From positions 330,986-394,985 of the forward strand of contig JXTC01000171.1 in assembly GCA_002914845.1 (NCBI GenBank): a DNA stretch of 64,000 nt, written 5' to 3'. Under the pieces are notes generated by a model. It made no database searches. It saw only the letters and a list, made by a program, of their open reading frames with translations, and was not told where the DNA came from. Position 1 is the first letter of the stretch. Each line of letters begins with the position of its first letter. The translations under genes were made by a program, and so were the position numbers. Of this stretch, positions 35,285-46,920 are shown piece by piece. This DNA is from Trema orientale. Lineage: Eukaryota; Streptophyta; Magnoliopsida; Rosales; Cannabaceae.

Positions 35285-36060
35285 GCAGCACCCTCGTTGG
35301 ATACCATAAGTCCATAGCCGCATAAGTGCTACGAATGCGCGCAATGCAATGACAATGACATTGATGAGACTACATATTGTTTATTATAAAATCATAAAAT
35401 AACCATGCAGTAAGTTTTATTCCAAAATATCACATTTATCTAAAATAATTACTAAAATTAAATAAAAAATATTTAATTTACAAAATTTTAACAATAGGTA
35501 AAATGATCCAAATATATTCAATTTTTCATATAGGGCTGAAAATCGATCCCCTACTGTATTGAATGTGAGAATTTTATATCAAAACTCGTGTCAATTCCTG
35601 TGTCTCGTTTGGAAGTTTGTTGGATGGATTAGAAACTAAATTAGCTTGCTTTATAAAATCACTTTTATAATGGAGTCTCGAATAAGTGTACCCTCGTTGG
35701 GTACCGTAAGTCCACAACCGCATAAGAGTGTTATAAATGTGTGCAATACGATAGGTGACATTGATGAGACTACGTATTATTTTTATAAAATCACAAAATA
35801 ACCATGCAGAAAGTTTTATTCCAAAATAATTACTAAAATTAAATAAAAAATACTTAATTCATGAAATTTTAACAATAGGTAAAATGATCTAAATGTATTC
35901 AATTTTTCATAAGAGGCTGGTAATCGATCCCCCTATCTGTACTGAATGCGAGAATATTCTATCAAAGCTCGTGCCAATTCCTGTGTCTTGTTCGGAAGTT
36001 TGTTGGGTGAATTAGAAACCAAATTCGCTGGCTTTAGAAAATCACTTTTATAACAGAGTC
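35285..36060 (-). repeat. Two-copy ~400 bp tandem repeat
   Basis: CCCTCGTTGGATACC at 35291 and CCCTCGTTGGGTACC at 35691 begin two similar units. Both continue through CATTGATGAGACTAC and AAAATAACCATGCAG to a GATCCCC-containing end. The copies differ by many substitutions and short gaps, so the duplication predates much of the decay. Confidence 0.8.
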
Positions 36061-36769
36061 TTGAATTGGAACACGGATATTACCACTGAATTTTTAGCAT
36101 CTAAAATATCTATATTAGAAATATAATTCGATTAATTTGAGTTCAAGGCTAAATCCCGACCCATGGTATGCAAAATGAGACTATTCACGAGCTTCGTATC
36201 TCGAAATTCGTGCCACCTCGAAACATATCGATATTTTATATCAAAGTTCGTCTATCGATCTCACTGATTCCAAATTTGAGGTCGAAACTTTTTTTCAAGG
36301 TCCCGAGCCTCAAACGGGTCGTAAATCCAAAAGTTTCAAAAATATCATTTTTTAGAAATATTTACACAAATATCACGTTTTGAATTTTAAAATTTACCTA
36401 TCTCCAGATTTCGATTCAACATCAAATAATCATTTTTTTCATGAATATACGGCCGAAATAATATTCATTTTTGTGCAATAATCATTTTTGTTCTGGCCAC
36501 CAAATAATTTTTAGGTCGTGATCTGAGTAAAAATGATAGAAATATTTACATAAATATCATGTTTTGAATTTAAAAATTTACCCGTCTCCATTTTCGACAC
36601 ATACCGGTGGTGATCTGAAAAGAAGTCGGCCAACGGTGTTTGGCCGAAAAAATCGATCAGGGGTCATGACCTTCAGAGGATCCTATCTCCGTCGTCGGGG
36701 CTCAAGGGCGGCGAAGTTGTCCAACAGTGACTCGTCGGCTACTGGTGAAAAATGCGAGGTGGTGCATCG

Positions 36770-36774
36770 ATGAC
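36770..36774. repeat. Target-site duplication, left copy
   Basis: ATGAC lies directly before the LTR start at 36775. GTGAC follows the other LTR end at 42711-42715. Four of five bases agree, consistent with a target duplication plus one substitution. Confidence 0.65.
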
Positions 36775-38384
36775 TGTTAACTCAATAAAATTGGAGTTGT
36801 CTTGTGCTAATTTGCCGTAAGTTTTGCTATGTTCTTATTTAAATTAAGTTATTTCAATTACTTTTCTTGTTGTTTTGATATTTTGTTTGTTTGTATTAAT
36901 AAGATAATGAAATAAAGGTGCTGACATAAAATGTGAAGAATTTATGCCTTACAAATGGTTCTTTTAAACCATTAGAATTGAAGTTGAATCCGATACAGTC
37001 GTAACGCAATGAAAATGAGGCAAATCAAAGCTCAAACGAATAAATGGCACATCCGGGAAGCTGCGGTACCAAACTAGTAGAAAAGTGGTGCTACAATGCC
37101 AAAAAGGACACCCTAGCCCCAACTCTTGGGTAGTTTTGGTGCTCTGCATCCTGAGTTAATAATTGATGGTCGAGATTAACTTTTTGACGATCCAAAGGTC
37201 CAGATTCGGCCTGCCTTAAGTTTGCATGAGCCACCGCTTTAAAACCCTATCTTTGAGGTTGAAAGAGGTATGTTGAGATAGAAAGAAAGAGAGGGAGGCA
37301 ACCATGGAAGGAAAAGAAGAGGAAGAAGAAGAAAATATACTCTAAGCTCCTATTTCTTGATTTCTTTCCCAACATCAACACTATAGTTTGTTCTTAGCTT
37401 CTTTTCTCTATTTTCTTGTGAGTTTTTCTTTGTATCTTCTATATTTAGAGAGTAATATAGTTGAGAGCAAATCCTAGAGAGAGGATTCAAGGGGGCAAGA
37501 ACCAAGCTTGGAGGAGGAACTTGACAACGTCCATGAACACTTTCAAGCTTTTCTAAAGGGGAATTCTTTAACTTTTCTCTCTTTGATTTAGTATTTCTTG
37601 AATTCATTGGATTATAATGTTATTGTTCTCAATTATATTATGAACTGAATCTTTCTTTGTCTATTTTTATTATGTGAACCAACCTTGTATCTTTTATTTA
37701 TTTATTTCTCTCCTCTTTCATTAATCTAATCTATTGTTGAGTTATTTATTTTACCTTATGCTTATTGCCTCTATTTAATTGATTATTAAATAGATTGTTG
37801 AGTGAAACCTTTATGAACTTGGGAAGGAAAATTTAGGTTTGGACATAGGTAGAATAACATAAGATCACCTAATGTGGGATGAGTTTGCATAGGATATGAA
37901 TATTCCTATGTGACTTGTGCAACATTTGTGTGTGAATAACTAAACTTAATGAATCTGGTCAATTTATGTTAGGAGTAACATTTTAGCTTGGTTAGATATT
38001 TTCACTTATGCCTTGGAAAAGAGTTTGTAAATACATTCGAATTCTCAATTGACAACTCTAATATATTAATTAATTTAAGAGGGAAATTGAGAGATTATAT
38101 GTTTAAAGTATGGTTGGGGAATTAGTAAATCTAGATATTTTTCTTATTGTTTATCTTTTATTCATTTTGAATGCTAGTTTAGTTGCTTTATTTTATTTCT
38201 CTAAAAACTATATTTTGGTTATTTGGATAAAGTTAGGATTGACCAATTTTAATACTTAGCTTAGACTTAGTAATCAATCCTCATAGATTTAACACTCTGA
38301 CTCTTAAATTTATATTACTTGTGACCGTATGTACTTGTACAAGAGTGTGTGACTATAATTTATAGTTACACATTCCAACCAACA
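36775..38384 (+). repeat. 5' LTR of Athila-like element 2
   Basis: TG...CA termini, 1.61 kb. Matches 41082-42710 throughout with small differences. It carries a purine-rich segment (GGAAGAAGAAGAAAATATA) near 37320 that both copies share. Confidence 0.85.
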
Positions 38385-38405
38385 AGTTTTTGCAACTGTT
38401 GCTGG
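38385..38405 (+). promoter_or_regulatory. Primer-binding site, degenerate Athila type
   Basis: AGTTTTTGCAACTGTTGCTG directly follows the LTR end. It resembles TTTTTGGCGCCGTTGCCGGG with several changes, all compatible with C-to-T or G-to-A decay. Confidence 0.65.
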
Positions 38406-38500
38406 GGATTAAAATACTAATTCGTGTTAATATTAATACTAATCAATTTTAGCTTTAATTCAAACTTTTCGTTTATTTATTTATTTATTATTTTAGGTAC

Positions 38501-39367
38501 TTGTCGATGGCATGCCATGGTTATTATGGAGGTAGAGACATGATGGACACCGATCAAAAATGGTACGAACCTCTCATGGCTTTGAACACTCAATTGACCA
38601 AATTGAACAAAAAACTCGAAATTATGGAGTTGACTGCTCAAGTGAGTGAATTGACCAAGAGACTTGATACTTTGGGTGTACAAGCTTCCCAAAGATCCTT
38701 TGCAAATTGTCAATTATATGGAGGAAGACATCCAAGGGAATGATGCCTATAGAAATTGCAACCGGTACACTTTGTTGCTAATGGCCATATGCAACAAAGT
38801 TATCCGCACTCAAATTTTTATAATCCGAGTTGGGAGGCATACCATGATTACTCTTGGTGCAACAATCAAGGTCCATCACCGTATTTCCACAACGAGTCTA
38901 TGTTCAAATCGAAGTTTCCTTATCAACCGTCTATACGAGAAGATAAGCCATTATTGGAGGAGGTGCTTGAGCACTACATAAGAAGAATAGATGTATACCT
39001 CCCTAAGCAAGAGGAAAAGCCATCCTTGGAAGACATGATAGTGCAACAAATACAAAGAATGGATGCTTTCTTTCAAGAGCAAGGTGCCTCAATCCGAAAT
39101 CTTGAATATCAAGTATGCCATCTTACTACAATCATCAACCATCCCGAAGACACCTTCCTTAGCAACATCGACTCAATTCTGAAGGATAAATTTTGTACCA
39201 CTACAACTTGTAGTGGTTTGTATGATGATGAGTCGATTTTTGAGCTTCAAGAAGGAGATGGGAGAAATACCACTATGCAAAGTGATGTAGAGCAATATGT
39301 GAATATCAACATGGCATCCTTTGAAGAAATTCCAATCCAAAGACCACCACTGATGAGAAAGCTTTGA
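38501..39367 (+). pseudogene. Athila-like gag, C-terminal part
   Basis: A single frame runs from ATG at 38501 to 39367, broken by stops only around 38741-38752. The downstream 203 residues are fully open. They hold the proline/asparagine-rich stretch NFYNPSWEAYHDYSW and two copies of a KPxLEExxxxxIxRxD-type unit. These are followed by FFQEQGASIRNLEYQVCHLT, which is characteristic of plant Athila-type gag proteins (normally ...RNLE.QVGQL). The upstream part predicts a coiled-coil-like LTKLNKKLEIMELTAQVSEL. Gag would form the virus-like particle and package RNA. No zinc knuckle is seen. The long open part in an otherwise decayed element is notable. Confidence 0.7.
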
Positions 39368-41081
39368 ATTGAAGTCCTTGGAGAGGAATTTTCTTATCCA
39401 CAACTGCTAAATCGACAATTTTCAACAAGTGGACCACTCGTAACTCATTCTCATCATTTTTTCTCTCCTAATGATGAATATAAGGTGTTGCATTCTCAAA
39501 ATAGGAGCCTAAAAGATCACATTCATGCATTAAGATGGTCAATTGATGATATAAAGAGTAGACCTTATTTGGTCTCAACTTGTGGATAAGCCACAAGTAA
39601 AAAAGCAAGTCGAAGCCTTTAATTCAAGCGCTTCTTGGGAGGCAATCTAACTATTTTTTTTTGGTGTGTTGAGCAATCCAAGGAATTGGTGCCACTTCAA
39701 GGAGATCAAGCTTTATGGCTATGTGCCAATGAGAGGAGTATCCCTAAACTTATTCTTTTGTTCTTTAATTTTCTATTTTGCATGCCAAGTTTGGGGGAGG
39801 GAATAGACCTTTTTGGATTATGCTTTTGGTAAGTGTGTTTGTTTGTTTGTTATTGTGTGTTTATTTTTTTAGTTGTATAATTGTGTGTTTGAATAATTAG
39901 AGGTATTTTATGCTTTCTTTGATAATTACCGTGTTCCAATGATAAGAACTTGGGGCGAATTTGTGCATAACTTTTTGAAAAATGTGGATATTGGCTTAGT
40001 CTTATGGATAATTCTTGTGTTAGTTCCATTTTGAATGTGGAAGTTTATATTTGAGTACAATGCCTTGATCTTTGATTTGTATATGAATCTAGAGTGTGAA
40101 CATGACATTCTGATAATCTCACAAGTGCTAGAATTTGCTCGATAATCTATTGAGGCGAAATCCTAGATAACATTCCACCAAGGAAAGGATTTAGGCAATC
40201 TTTGAACCTTTTGAGCCTTTCAAGATAACCATGATATATTTTATCCCTAGTATACCCATTTTAAGTCTTGTAAAGCCTTTTTCTTTTTAACCATACACAT
40301 ATTAGGTTAACCTAAAATAATATCATTCAACTTTTACCCCTTGAGCATATTAATTATTCTTATTGAATTATTTTGAACTATGCTAAGTTATGGGAGGATG
40401 GGTGGAGTGAGATTGTAAAAACAAAAAAAAAAAAAAGAGAGAGTTACACACTTGTTCATGAAAGAAAGAAATAATTTTGGGGGTGTACAACTCAACAACA
40501 ACAAAAAAAAAGAGGAAAAAAAAAAAAGAATAAGCGTTTGGCTATGTATTGATGGAAGAAAACAAAATTTTGATTTTATTGGCATGTTACTTGGTAAGTG
40601 AAAGAATAGCTCTACATGAGTCCTAGAGTTAATGTACTTAAGGGTGATTTGATCTTCCTTTATCCAAAACATCATGCCTTCACCTAAGCCCATATTATAA
40701 CCTTGATGAAGACCTTTTGATCGTTGGTATTGTATTTATCTACATTAGTGGAGATAGATTTGAAAAGCAAACTTATGGAACTTGACTGTTACCTTTGAGA
40801 CTTTATGCTTAATATATGTTTTCATAATCTTATCCGGATTTCACACAATGATAAGAGAAAGATATGTATACACACATACGATAAATTCGATCTGAAATAG
40901 GACGTGCTTTTGAGTTATTCTTAATACCTAGCCAATATTTACACCTTACTTTAAGTTATGTTATTATGTGAGTATTGAGGAACCAATTGGAAGTCATCTG
41001 TGTTAGTACATTACCTCGTGTGTTTTTAGGTATTATTTTTTCTTTTGCTCGAGGACAAGTAAAATCTTAAGTTTGGGGGTG
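39368..41081 (+). other. 3' untranslated interior of element 2
   Basis: No domain is recognised. It contains GCGCTTCTTGGGAGGCAA at 39628 and GTTTGGGGGAGGGAATAG near 39789, purine-rich words typical of the region after the polyprotein in Athila-like elements. It ends at the polypurine tract 41068-41081. Confidence 0.55.
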
Positions 41082-42710
41082 TGTTAACTCAATAAAATTG
41101 GAGTTATATGTGCTAATTTGCCGTAAGTTTTGTTGTGTTCTTGTTTAAATTAAGTTATTTCAATTACTTTTCTTATTTTTTTAATGTTTTCTTTGTGTGT
41201 ATTGATAAGAGAATGAAATAAAGGTGTTGACGTAAAATGAGAAGAATTTGTGCCTCACAAATGGTTCTTTAAAACCATTAGAATTGAAGTTGAATCTGAT
41301 GCAGTCGTAACACAATGAAAATGAGGTAAATCGGAGCTCAAATGAAGAAATGGCACATCTAGGAAGCCACGGCCCCAAACTAGTAGAAAAATGGTACTGC
41401 AGTGCCAAAAGTGACGCCCCAATGCTAACTCTCGGGTAGTTTTGGCACCGCAGCACCAAAAATGGTACCGCGGCACCACCTCCTACATCCTGGGACAATA
41501 ATTGACGGTCGAGATCAACTTTTTGACAATCCAAAGATCCAGATTCGGCCTGCCTTAAATTTGCATGAGTCATCTCTTTAAAACCCTATCTTTGGAGTTG
41601 AAAGGAGCATGTTGAGATAGGGAGAAAGAGAGGGAGGCAACCATGGAAGGAAAAGAAGAGGAAGAAGAAGAAAATATACTCCAAGCTCTTATTTCTTGAT
41701 TTCCTTCCTAACATCAATACCATAGTTTGTTCTTAGCTTCTTTTCTCTATTTTCTTGTGAATTTTTCTTTGTATTTTCTATATTTAGAGAGTAGTATAGT
41801 TGACAGTAAATCCTAGAGAGAGGATTCAAGGGAGCAAGAACCAAGCTTGGAAGAGGAGCTTGACAACCTCCATGAACACCTTCAAGCTTTTCTAAGGGGG
41901 AATTCTTTAACTTTTCTCTCTTTGATTTTGTATTTCTTAAATTCATTGGATTATAATGTTATTGTTCTCAATTTATATTATGAACTAAATCTTTCTTTGT
42001 CTATTTTTATTATATGAACCAACCTTGTATTTTTTGTATATTTATTTCTCTCCTCTTTCATTAATCTAATCCATTGTCGAGTTATTTATCTTATCTGATG
42101 CTTATTGCTTTTATTTAATTGATCACCAAATAGATTGTTGAGTGAAACCTTTATGAACTTGGGAAGGAAAATTTAGGTTTGGACATAGATAAAATAACAT
42201 AAGATTACCTAATATGGGATGAGCTTGCATAGGATAGAAATATACAACTGTGATTTATTTAATCTTTCTGTGAGAATAATTAAACTTAATGAATCTAGTC
42301 AATTTATGTTAGGAGTAACATATTAGCTTGTCTAGATGTTTTCACTTATGTCTTCGAAAGGAGTTTGTGAATACATTCGAATTCTCGGTTAACAACTCTA
42401 ATGGATTAATTAATTTAAGAGGAAAATTAGGAGATTATTTGTTTAAAGTATGGTTGGAGAATTAGTAAATCTAGACATTTTTCTTATTGTTTATCTTTTA
42501 TTCATTTAGTATGCTAGTTTAGTTCTCTAAAAATTATATTTCGGTTGTTTGAATAAAGTTATGATTGACCAATTTTAATACTTAGCTTAGATTTAGTAAT
42601 CAATCCTTGTGGATTCGACACTTTAACTTCTAAATCTATATTACTTGTGACCGTGTGCATTTGCATGGTAGTGTGTGAATATAATTTATAGTTGTACATT
42701 CCAACCAACA
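41082..42710 (+). repeat. 3' LTR of Athila-like element 2
   Basis: Starts TGTTAACTC after AAGTTTGGGGGTG and ends CCAACCAACA. 1.63 kb, near-collinear with the 5' LTR. Confidence 0.85.
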
Positions 42711-43146
42711 GTGACAGAATGTGGTGGTGTTACAGTTGGCTCGATGGCAGAGAGCTTGGGCAAATTTGGGGGCCTCAGGGTCTTTGCGTGAGAAAGGAGA
42801 GGAGTTAGAGGGATTTAAATGCAATTTCAGAGCTGTAGGTCATGTGTCAGCTTGTGATTGACTGTGCACTGTTTTAAAAATTCTATTTTTACCCTCTTCT
42901 AAAAGTTATTACATTTATGCCCTCTAAAATTGTATTTTAGTCCCTGTTTAATAATTTTCTTTATACTTTCATCTAAACAAACCTAGACTTAATAATGTTC
43001 ACGTTAAATTCAGATATTTTTAATTTAACATTCTTAAAATACATTTTTACCAAAATATCCTTGGCCATAATTTACATTTTTACCCTTTTCAAAATCAAGT
43101 TTTTTCAAAAAATGTTTTCTTTCTTTTTACATTTAGTTTTAAAAAT
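42711..43146 (-). repeat. Resumed half of split degraded LTR
   Basis: Starts with the GTGAC target duplication and continues the GC-richer part of the LTR interrupted at 36774, followed by AT-rich sequence with blocks such as TTTTTACCCTTTTCAAAATC. Joining the two halves is inferred from the target duplication. The outer end is not identified. Confidence 0.5.
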
Positions 43147-43688
43147 GGGCTAATGATATTAATAGCACATGAATTATAGTTGTTGCACTACTTTACCTCC
43201 TGAATTTTCAACTTACATAATAATAGTTCCTAAATTATATGATTGTTACAATAATGATCCTTTTGTCACAAATTATTAAAATTTAACAGAACTAAGTCCT
43301 TACAGAGTGCAAACAGTTTGAAAATTATGGTCAAAATGAGATTCTGAATTTTTAACATACACAGCAGACTATCGAGCTTTATGCAATTGTTGCAGCAATG
43401 ACCATTTTTTTCTCAAACTGTTAAATTTTTAATGGAAATTACTCATGTGCAAAGCGCATAGTTTAGTAACTATGAATAAAAACCAGATTCTGACATATTG
43501 AAGTAAATAATATTCAATTATACACTTTGTCTATGACTATTTTTTGTTAAAAACTAACAGTTTGTAACAAATAAGCTATTATTATAACAATTGCATAATT
43601 TAGGGGATCATTACTATGTAAGTTGAAAATTCGAGGGTAAAGTAGTACAATACGTATATAACTAAGGGACCATTACTTTATCTAACCC
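43147..43688. mobile_element. MITE with ~130-bp inverted repeats, MULE-like
   Basis: The left arm (GGGCTAATGATATTAATAGC..., containing CTACTTTACCTCCTGAATTT) and the reverse complement of the right arm (GGGTTAGATAAAGTAATGG..., containing CTACTTTACCCTCGAATTTT) align over about 130 bp. The 9 bases on each side are TTTAAAAAT and TTTAAAATT, matching at 8 of 9. Long inverted repeats with a 9-bp duplication are the hallmark of Mutator-like non-autonomous elements. There is no transposase in the 542 bp. Confidence 0.8.
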
Positions 43689-43899
43689 TTTAAAATTTTT
43701 TAGAGTAAAATTAATTTTCACTTCTATTATTTTCAAAAAATTTGTAATTCATTTTTTTTTAAATAAAACAAGATTACTCTTTTTTCTTTTTTGAAAAGAC
43801 CAAACATTTCTTTTAAAACATTAGGAAAACTTTATTTATTTAAATGTATATATATGTGTGTGTGTCCATACTTATGGATATAAATCAATTGACACTTCC

Positions 43900-44283
43900 A
43901 AGGGGACAGTCAAAGTGGCAAGACGCTCTTCCTTAAGGCTTTCTCTCACTTAGGTAGGGCGAGGTCAAGGGTTCGAGCTCCTATGTCGCCCTTGCCCAGC
44001 CGAATGGGGGTGGCTCTAGGTAGTGACCCACCATCGACCACATTTTGGATGAAGTCGGTTGGTTCAAGTGATAAGAGTATCCATTACCAGGGATCTCGGT
44101 CCCAGGTTCGAGTTACACTGAGGATACGCGTGAAAACCTATTATCCTCAATGAGGTGGGGGATATGTGTGAAAACCTATTATCCTCAATGGGGTGAGATG
44201 GGGATTGGGTAATAATAGGTATTTTTCTTCAATTTGTAGTAAGTGGAGGTCATTAGTTAAGCCCTACTTTCAAAAAAAAAAAA
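43900..44283 (+). mobile_element. SINE-like, tRNA-derived retroposon sequence
   Basis: Two possible Pol III B boxes occur: GGGTTCGAGCTCC at about 43969 and AGGTTCGAGTTAC at about 44104. The second has an A-box-like TGGTTCAAGTGATAAG about 45 bp upstream. The unit ends in an A tract at 44272-44283, as SINEs do. An internal 48-bp stretch (GTGAAAACCTATTATCCTCA) is repeated twice between 44130 and 44200. There may be two SINE units in tandem. Target duplications are not clear. Confidence 0.55.
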
Positions 44284-44390
44284 TCGATCGATTATTTTCA
44301 AATTGTGTCCTCTTTTCTGTTCCATTCACAAGAAAACACGACATATATATCGTTTTGAAAACTCCCAATTAAAATCTTATTTGGCAAGAG

Positions 44391-44395
44391 CAGAA
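44391..44395. repeat. Target-site duplication of copia element B
   Basis: CAGAA precedes the left LTR and CAGAC follows the right LTR at 49474-49478. Four of five bases match. Confidence 0.6.
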
Positions 44396-44856
44396 TGTTA
44401 GAATTTGGCTTATTAGCTTTTGTAATTGTTTTACACTTTATCCCACATCGCTTGTGTATGAATATTTGGGGTCTACAGTTGGTTATAAATAAAGGTTTTG
44501 TAATTGGTTTTAATCATCTCAAAATTAGTTCCCTATTGGTGAGGACCTTTATTCTTAAGGACCTCCATAGTTTTTTTTTTACCCATTTTTTCCATTTGTT
44601 TCTGGGTATTTGCATTATAGCCCAGATTTTGTATTTTCTCTTTTTGAAGTTAGTGAAGTGATCAGCAACACCCCAAGGACGTAGGTAATTTGCCGAACCT
44701 CGCTAAATTTTGTGTTCTCCTTTATTTTTGTATTTAGAATTTTCTGCGCATTTTCTGCTTTCGTTAATTTCAGTAGCTAGTTGGTAGTTTATATTTAATA
44801 ATTATCTTAGTATTAAATATAAACATTTGGAGTACTTATGCTTCCGCTGCACAACA
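44396..44856 (+). repeat. 5' LTR of copia element B
   Basis: TGTTAGAATTTGGCTTATTA to CTGCACAACA. Pairs with 49016-49473 across its full length. Confidence 0.9.
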
Positions 44857-44874
44857 AGTGGTATCAGAGCAGCA
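44857..44874 (+). promoter_or_regulatory. Primer-binding site of copia element B
   Basis: AGTGGTATCAGAGCAGC contains TGGTATCAGAGC, complementary to the 3' end of initiator tRNA-Met, directly after the LTR. Confidence 0.9.
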
Positions 44875-44921
44875 GATTCGCCCTAGGCTTTGTTTAGTAG
44901 CTATTTGAAATATTAGCAGAA

Positions 44922-45728
44922 TTGTCAGAATCTTCGTCAACACCGGCAAAGATGAAGACTTTGACTAGTGCAAAAATCGATGTGGAGAAATTTGATGGCC
45001 AAAATAACTTCGGCTTGTGGCAGTGTGAGGTATTGGATGGTTTATATCAACAAGATCAGGATATTGCCCTGGAGGAAATGAAACCAGAGAAGATGGATGA
45101 TAAAGAATAGGAGAGGATCAATCATCAAGCTTGTAGTACGATCCTCTCATATCTTTGTAGAGAACAGAAGTATCCATTTACGAGGGAGACTTCTACAATA
45201 AGCTGTGGAAGGCGCTCGAGAACAAGTACATGAAGAAAAGTAATAAGAACCGGCTATACTTGAAGAAGAGACTTTTCCGCCTCCAATTGAAGCCTGGTAC
45301 GACTATTGCTGACCACATTGATACTTTTAACCAATTGATTACAGATTTTTTGAATTTGGATGAAAACTTCAAAGATAAGGATAAAGCAATGTTGTTGATT
45401 GCGTCCTTTCCTGATGAGTTAGATCATCTCCGTATTACGTTGCTTCATGGGAAGGAAAAATTATCCTTCGATGAAGTGAGTGCTGCATTGTGCAATCATG
45501 AGATTCGGAAGAAAGATCAGAAGGAGAATAGGGACATTCCAGCAGAAGCGCTTACAGTTAGGGGACGTAGTCGAAGTCGTAAGCAGAAGAAAAGGGGTAG
45601 ATCTCGTTCAAAGGAAAGACCTGATAAGGATGAATGTGCCTTTTGTCATGAGAAAGGGCATTGGAAGAAAGATTGTCCGAAGTTACAGAATAAGGGCAAG
45701 GGCAAGGCTACTTCTGATGCATATGTAG
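44922..45728 (+). pseudogene. Copia B gag
   Basis: The N-terminal frame (44922-45110) contains VEKFDGQNNFGLWQCEVLDG, the conserved start of copia gag, and stops at a TAG. A second frame from 45230 continues with the middle of gag (FNQLITDFLNLDENFKDKDK) and an intact zinc knuckle CAFCHEKGHWKKDCP at 45635-45679 (CX2CX4HX4C). Gag packages the element RNA. The stop and a frameshift between the two parts break the protein, while the knuckle and an SR-rich stretch before it remain. Confidence 0.85.
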
Positions 45729-46920
45729 CTGAAGTTGAAGATGATGAGTCAGATTTTGCTCTAGTTAGTCAATCGTTGACATCACAGCGTGATGAATGGA
45801 TTTTAGATTCGAGTTGCACTTACCATATATGTCCTCACAAGGAGTGGTTCTTCAACTTTGAAGAGCTAAATGGTGGAGTTGTTTACATGGGTAATGATGA
45901 ATCCTGTAAAATAGCTGGGGTAGGTTCAATTCGATTGAAAAATCATGATAGATCGACTAGAGTTCTGAAACATATTCAGTATGTACCGAAATTGAAAAAT
46001 AATCTCATCTCTTTGGGAGCTTTAGAATCTAAAGGCTTCGCTGTATCTATACGAGATGGAATTTTGAAAGTCACTTCAGGCCCTTTGATGGTAATAAAAA
46101 GTACAAGAAGAAATTACTTGTATTACTACAATGGTAGTACAGTTATTGGATCAGTTGCTACAGTTTCTGAGGATGATGAAGCTTCAGAAATTACCAGGTT
46201 ATGGCATATGCATTTGGGACATGCAGGGGAAAAAGCTTTCTTTAGTTTAGTGAAGCAAGGCTTACTGAAAGGAGCGCAGACGTGCAAGTTAGACTTTTGT
46301 AAATACTGTGTTCTGGGAAAACAGACAAGAGTGAAGTTCGACACAGTAATTCACAATACTGAGGGTATTCTTAATCATATTCATTCAGATGTGTGGGGAT
46401 CTACCAAGATAGCTTCTTTGGAAGGTATGCATTATTTTGTTACTTTTGTCGATGACTTTTCCAGAAGAGTTTGGGTGTATGTAATAAGACTAAGGATGAC
46501 GTGCTTGAAGTTTTCCTTAAATGGAAAAAGATGATTGAGACTCAGACGGGCAGAAAGATCAAAAGACTTCGATCAGACAACGATGGAGAATATAGGAGTG
46601 ATCCATTTTCGGTAATTTGCTAGTCTAAAGGTATTGTGCGTCACTTTATAGTCAGAAAAATACCACAGCAGAATGGGGTGGCAGAACGCATGAATCGGAC
46701 TTTGCTGGAGAAAATTCTATGTGTGTTGTCCAATGCTGGGTTGGGCAACGTTTTTTTGGGCTGAGGCAATTACGTATACGTGTCATCTCGTTAATCGTTT
46801 ACCATCGACTGCAGTTGGAGGCAAAACCCTTTTTGAGGTATAGTCAGGAAAACCTGCTAGTGATTACGATTCTTTATATATCTTTGGTTCCACTACCAAT
46901 TATCATGTGAAAGAATCTAA
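45729..46920 (+). pseudogene. Copia B protease and integrase
   Basis: In the same frame as the knuckle, WILDSSCTYHICPHKEWF at 45797 is the aspartic protease site. The usual D-S-G/D-T-G reads D-S-S, so activity is doubtful. Then comes the GAG-pre-integrase zinc domain with H, H, C, C (LWHMHLGH ... CKYCVLGKQTR, about 46200-46335). Next is the integrase core start HSDVWGS with its first catalytic Asp. The frame is lost near 46500. The rest (RSDNDGEYRS, then PQQNGVAERMNRTL with the catalytic Glu) is readable in another frame, with stops from 46621. Confidence 0.85.

Larger units (their letters stand above)
34850..36774 (-). repeat. Degraded gypsy LTR, left half, split by later insertion
   Basis: The block at 36095-36180 (TTTTTAGCATCTAAAATA, then GGCTAAATCCCGACCCATGG) matches the LTR block at 30190-30260 in the same orientation. 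The sequence stops at 36774, where a complete LTR element is inserted, and appears to resume at 42711. It contains an internal 400-bp tandem duplication. No outer LTR end was found. Confidence 0.6.
36775..42710 (+). mobile_element. Athila-like gag-only LTR element 2
   Basis: Two LTRs of about 1.6 kb start TGTTAACTCAATAAAATTGG and end CATTCCAACCAACA. After the first is a degenerate Athila-type primer site, TTTTTGCAACTGTTGCTGGG. Before the second is the polypurine tract AAGTTTGGGGGTG. The 2.7-kb interior contains one gag-like reading region and then untranslated sequence, including GCGCTTCTTGGGAGGCAA, which in Athila-like elements lies after the coding region. There is no protease, RT or integrase, so the element would need enzymes from a relative. 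The flanking ATGAC/GTGAC supports a genuine transposition into the older LTR. Confidence 0.85.

Noticed and set aside
40388..40693. 101-codon minus-strand frame
   Set aside because: Low-complexity Phe/Leu/Ser text from an A-rich tract inside element 2.
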